64,000 nt of DNA. Source: Pseudomonadota bacterium. GTDB taxonomy: Bacteria; Pseudomonadota; Alphaproteobacteria; Rhizobiales; Hyphomicrobiaceae. Below, piece after piece: positions 59,246 to 64,000 of this stretch (position 1 is the stretch's first letter; every line of letters begins with the position of its first letter). The translations under genes were made by a program, and so were the position numbers. The DNA is taken from NCBI GenBank assembly GCA_023405815.1, contig JAEXXM010000079.1, positions 117,987 to 181,986 of the forward strand. The letters are read 5' to 3'. The notes below the pieces were generated by a model that saw only the letters and a program-made list of their open reading frames with translations, made no database searches and was not told the DNA's origin.

Positions 59246-60571
59246 ATGCTGCGCGCCTTCGTAATGATGGCTTTTTCGGCGCTGCTCCTGATGCGGGCAG
59301 TGCCCGCCGGCGCACAGGACCAGGGCCTCGGCGGCAGCTTCATCACGCCGTTTCCAGACAACGACGTCTATCAGGTGCAGATCGTCGGCGACTGGCTCGC
59401 CGAGGGATTGCTCGGCGGCCTCGTGCAGGCATTCACCGTCGGTCCCGGCGTATCGATCTCACGCAAGCGCTACGACCTCCCCGGCCTCATGCGAAGCAAT
59501 TCGACGACCGAGCTCGGCGCGCTCGAGCAGGCCTTCACCTCCGATCCGAGCCACATCGCCATCGTCATGGTCGGCGCGCAGGATCGCTACAGCCTCAACC
59601 GCCGGCGCGCGGCCGAGAACAACGACGAATGGCGCACGGAATATGCGGCGCGGATCGACCGAGTGATGCGCGCGCTCAGGAAAGGCAACCGGGCCGTCTA
59701 CTGGGTCAGCCTCCCGAACATGCGCCGCTGGCAGGACAACGAGCGCGCGCAGCGGATGAACGACGTCATCCGCGAGCGCGCCTATCTCAACGGCGTCCGC
59801 TACATCGACGCCTACGCGAGCTTCCTGGACGAGAGCGGCGGCTACAGCGACTGGGGTCCCGACATCACCGGAAAGAGCCGGCGCCTGCGCGATTCGGACG
59901 GCGTGCACTTCACCGAGGCGGGCTACCTGAAGCTCGCACATTTCGTCGAGCGCGAGCTGAAACGAGACATCACGCAGGCACGCACCGAGCGCTCCATCCC
60001 GCTTGCGGGCGATCCTTCCGAGCAGTCGCGCGTCAATCCGGAGAAGGTGCGGCTGCGGGCGGAGGAAGCCGCGCGGGCGCAGGCGGCGAAGAACGCCAAG
60101 GGCGGCAACGTGGCCGCAGCTCCTGCGGCGAATGCCGACGGCGCGCGCGACCAGAAGCTGGAGACCGGCAAGGTCGATATTCGCGTGCCGGGGCCAGAGG
60201 GTACCGAGCAGGTGGTCACGGTCGACATCGTGCGCCCGGCCATCCCGGCGGCGATCGTCGCGCTCGTGACGCGCAAGCAGAGCAACGACAAGGCGGCGCA
60301 GATGGGCGACGTGCTTGTCGACCAGATTCCGGGCGGGCTCACTGTGATGAGCTCGATCACGCCGGCGCGCAATGCCGACGGCACGCGGCGGCGCATGTCG
60401 CCGACGCAGAGCCCTTACTTCCGCGTGCTGGAGAAGGGCGAGCGTCTGCCGCCGAAGCCCGGTCGCGCCGACGACTTCTCATGGCCGCGTCCGCAGGCCA
60501 CCGCGGAAGTGCGCGGCGAGCCGCCGGCGATGGTGCCGGGTGACGGCACCACCGGCAGCGCCAGGCGCTAG
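59246..60571 (+). CDS. Exported DUF459/SGNH-hydrolase-like protein
   Basis: A 441-residue periplasmic protein with a signal peptide ending near AGAQ. The domain at about 40-230 has the SGNH layout: IVGDWLAEGL (block I), VMVGAQDRYSL (block III position) and DSDGVHFTEAGYLKLA (block V with D and H). The usual GDS nucleophile is GDW, so classical serine chemistry seems lost. The C-terminal 200 residues are Ala/Pro/Arg-rich and disordered-looking. Members of this family lie near envelope polysaccharide genes; role here unknown. Confidence 0.78.
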   Translation: MLRAFVMMAFSALLLMRAVPAGAQDQGLGGSFITPFPDNDVYQVQIVGDWLAEGLLGGLVQAFTVGPGVSISRKRYDLPGLMRSNSTTELGALEQAFTSDPSHIAIVMVGAQDRYSLNRRRAAENNDEWRTEYAARIDRVMRALRKGNRAVYWVSLPNMRRWQDNERAQRMNDVIRERAYLNGVRYIDAYASFLDESGGYSDWGPDITGKSRRLRDSDGVHFTEAGYLKLAHFVERELKRDITQARTERSIPLAGDPSEQSRVNPEKVRLRAEEAARAQAAKNAKGGNVAAAPAANADGARDQKLETGKVDIRVPGPEGTEQVVTVDIVRPAIPAAIVALVTRKQSNDKAAQMGDVLVDQIPGGLTVMSSITPARNADGTRRRMSPTQSPYFRVLEKGERLPPKPGRADDFSWPRPQATAEVRGEPPAMVPGDGTTGSARR

Positions 60572-60708
60572 CACACTCCATCCCATGGTCGTCCCGGCTG
60601 TGCCACGTCTGCAGCGCTGTTCGCGCGCGCTGTCCCCTGCGTAGCAGCCGATGGCAGGAAGGAAGGCTAGTGGAGGCCCCCTCAGCTCTCACAAACCAGG
60701 GGACATTC

Positions 60709-61215
60709 ATGCGCAAGTTGATAGCCGTGACGGGGCTTTCTGCCCTTTCCGCATTTGGGGCCACATATTCATACCTTTCCGCAGCCATCGCCGACGACGT
60801 GAAGTCGATCGGCATCGTGCGGAATGCCGACGGCAAGTTCGTGTTTACGGAACCGAATGCGAAGGTGAAGGAAGGGCAGACCATTCGGTGGGTCGCGATC
60901 GACGAGGGTTTCCCGCATCAGCTCGTTGCGGATTCGGAGGGCGACGCGCTGACCGATACGGGGCCGTTCGACAGCACCAAGGCGCCGAGCCAGACGTTTG
61001 CCAGCGCCGGTGTGATCCACTATCACTGCTCGGTTCACCCCAAGAGCATGCGCGGCACGATCACGGTCGCTGCTGTCGAGGCGCCGGCCAGCGAGGCGGC
61101 GAAGCCCGCAGAGCCGAAGGCGGAAACCGAGACAAAGGTGGAGGAACCCGCGCAGGGGCCGGCCCCGCCGCCGAGAAAGCGCAAGCCGAAACCATCCTAC
61201 GGGTATTCGTACTGA
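60709..61215 (+). CDS. Amicyanin/plastocyanin-like cupredoxin
   Basis: Periplasmic blue-copper electron carrier. Signal peptide ends near SAAIA; the cupredoxin domain (about 28-125) has the first copper His in GFPHQL and the C-terminal ligand loop YHCSVHPKSMRGTITV, i.e. C-X2-H-X3-M. Amicyanin has C-X2-H-X2-M and plastocyanin/pseudoazurin C-X2-H-X4-M, so this loop is intermediate. A 45-residue Pro/Lys/Glu-rich tail follows. AGGGGA precedes the ATG. In a methylotroph a role in C1 or amine oxidation is plausible; no methylamine dehydrogenase gene is nearby. Confidence 0.85.
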   Translation: MRKLIAVTGLSALSAFGATYSYLSAAIADDVKSIGIVRNADGKFVFTEPNAKVKEGQTIRWVAIDEGFPHQLVADSEGDALTDTGPFDSTKAPSQTFASAGVIHYHCSVHPKSMRGTITVAAVEAPASEAAKPAEPKAETETKVEEPAQGPAPPPRKRKPKPSYGYSY

Positions 61216-61253
61216 TGTGAGCGAGGGGGCGCCGAGCGTGCCTTGCTCCGAAG

Positions 61254-61282
61254 TGTCATCCCGGGGCTCGTCTCCGGGATCG
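61254..61282. repeat. Single REP arm (truncated repeat)
   Basis: TGTCATCCCGGGGCTCGTC and the following CCGGGAT match the left arm of the 92-bp repeat; weaker similarity to copy 1 extends to about 61306, reaching the stop codon of the adjacent glycine-zipper gene. Confidence 0.7.
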
Positions 61283-61300
61283 ACTTTTCCGCAGGCTCTG

Positions 61301-61540
61301 CTAACGGCGGTGTCTGTAGCGCCGATGGCGATGACAGCGCTCGAGGCCTAAATCACACCCGATCCTGCGGCCGCCGACGTAGCCGATGACGCCGCCGCCG
61401 ACAAAGCCGACAGGGCCAGCGATGAGGCCTCCTGCCACGGCGCCCACCGCCGTGTGCGTCGCCCGGCTGGCCGCGTTCGCGGCCGAAGTCGCGGCGATGA
61501 CAGCCGCAACGGCGACAGCCAGTCTACCAAGCGTTCTCAT
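61301..61540 (-). CDS. Small glycine-zipper exported protein
   Basis: A 79-residue protein with a signal peptide (ending near SAANA) and a Gly-rich hydrophobic hairpin (VGAVAGGLIAGPVGFVGGG) that suggests membrane insertion or association, then a basic His/Arg-rich tail (RCHRHRRYRHRR). GGGGGA lies 9-14 nt before the ATG. Glycine-zipper proteins of this size are common in Hyphomicrobiales; function unknown. Its stop codon lies at the edge of one REP arm, and another arm lies upstream. Confidence 0.72.
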   Translation of the reverse strand: MRTLGRLAVAVAAVIAATSAANAASRATHTAVGAVAGGLIAGPVGFVGGGVIGYVGGRRIGCDLGLERCHRHRRYRHRR

Positions 61541-61631
61541 TGTGTTGGTCCCCCATGGCATTGGCGACCGACCAAGTTGAGCAGGGCACTTGGCCAGAAT
61601 TCCGACCAGACGGAGGCACTCAAGTGAGGCC

Positions 61632-61661
61632 TGGGTCCTCGGGACGAGCCCGAGGATGACA
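61632..61661. repeat. Single REP arm (truncated repeat)
   Basis: Ends AGCCCGAGGATGACA and forms the CCTCGGG/CCCGAGG hairpin typical of a right arm. It lies 11 nt beyond the gltD stop codon. Its stem type differs from the arm at 61254, which suggests that the two are independent remnants. Confidence 0.7.
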
Positions 61662-61672
61662 GCGGCGGAGAC

Positions 61673-63118
<1,446 letters not shown>

Positions 63119-63230
63119 CTTCGTTCCCTGGGTCTGACCATCTGGGTCCGACCCTATCTATCGTTGCGCTACCGGTGCCGGGCCCGGAGGGTCAGACACC
63201 GGCCATCATTTCATGGAGAGGCGCAGTTCC

Positions 63231-64000
<770 letters not shown>

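Overview
The window is a chromosomal segment of a GC-rich alphaproteobacterium, most likely a methylotrophic member of the Hyphomicrobiales (Hyphomicrobium-like). The evidence is a SAM-II riboswitch ahead of metX, the hisC-tyrC/metX arrangement, a BA14K-type protein and Irr/LexA-like sites of alphaproteobacterial type. Methylotrophy is suggested by an MtdB-type methylene-tetrahydromethanopterin dehydrogenase, a solitary pqqA, an amicyanin-like cupredoxin and a class I cytochrome c. The genus is inferred, not proven. I see no prophage, transposase, CRISPR array or island boundary: this is core chromosome with a few unusual genes and several RNA or DNA control elements.

Layout. 1-4.4 kb: metX (minus) behind a SAM-II riboswitch and terminator, divergent from hisC-tyrC-chaC. 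4.4-8 kb: an unknown gene, the B12-dependent ribonucleotide reductase nrdJ with a LexA-like array upstream, and two small genes whose start codons share one CATG. 8-12.6 kb: ftsE-ftsX-ydcF-plsC, then hpt and a CpdR-like receiver. 12.8-16.3 kb: an unknown membrane protein and molybdenum cofactor genes moaA, mobB, mobA. 16.4-21.5 kb: a TakP-type TRAP transporter whose binding protein is separated from its membrane subunits by a VHL-domain protein and a cupin. 21.6-28.9 kb: an HCF101-like Mrp-DUF971 protein and the translation cluster infC, rpmI, rplT, pheS, pheT. 29-38.8 kb: type II NADH dehydrogenase, MltB transglycosylase, lepA, envelope proteins, cspA, infA, a thermonuclease and a diguanylate cyclase.

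38.8-46.3 kb: a Tat-exported oxalate-decarboxylase-like bicupin, a double-barrel outer membrane protein, btuB under a cobalamin riboswitch, and mtdB. 46.6-50.2 kb: an amino acid permease, a fatty acid hydroxylase family protein, a cyclic-nucleotide-domain/acyltransferase fusion and tRNA-Arg(CCG). 50.4-58.3 kb: polA, a solitary pqqA with its own promoter and terminator, cytochrome c, PHA depolymerase and an AsmA protein. 58.4-64 kb: speD with a leader able to hide its own start site, a DUF459 protein, the cupredoxin, a glycine-zipper protein, gltD and the 3' part of gltB.

How parts connect: B12 uptake (btuB) and B12 use (nrdJ) are both here. PQQ precursor, cytochrome c, cupredoxin and MtdB fit C1 oxidation, although the main methylotrophy clusters are outside the window. 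A dispersed 92-bp REP-doublet family occurs four times intact and twice as single arms, always between genes. The best candidates for undescribed biology are the speD leader, the cyclic-nucleotide/acyltransferase fusion, the stand-alone pqqA and the VHL-domain protein.
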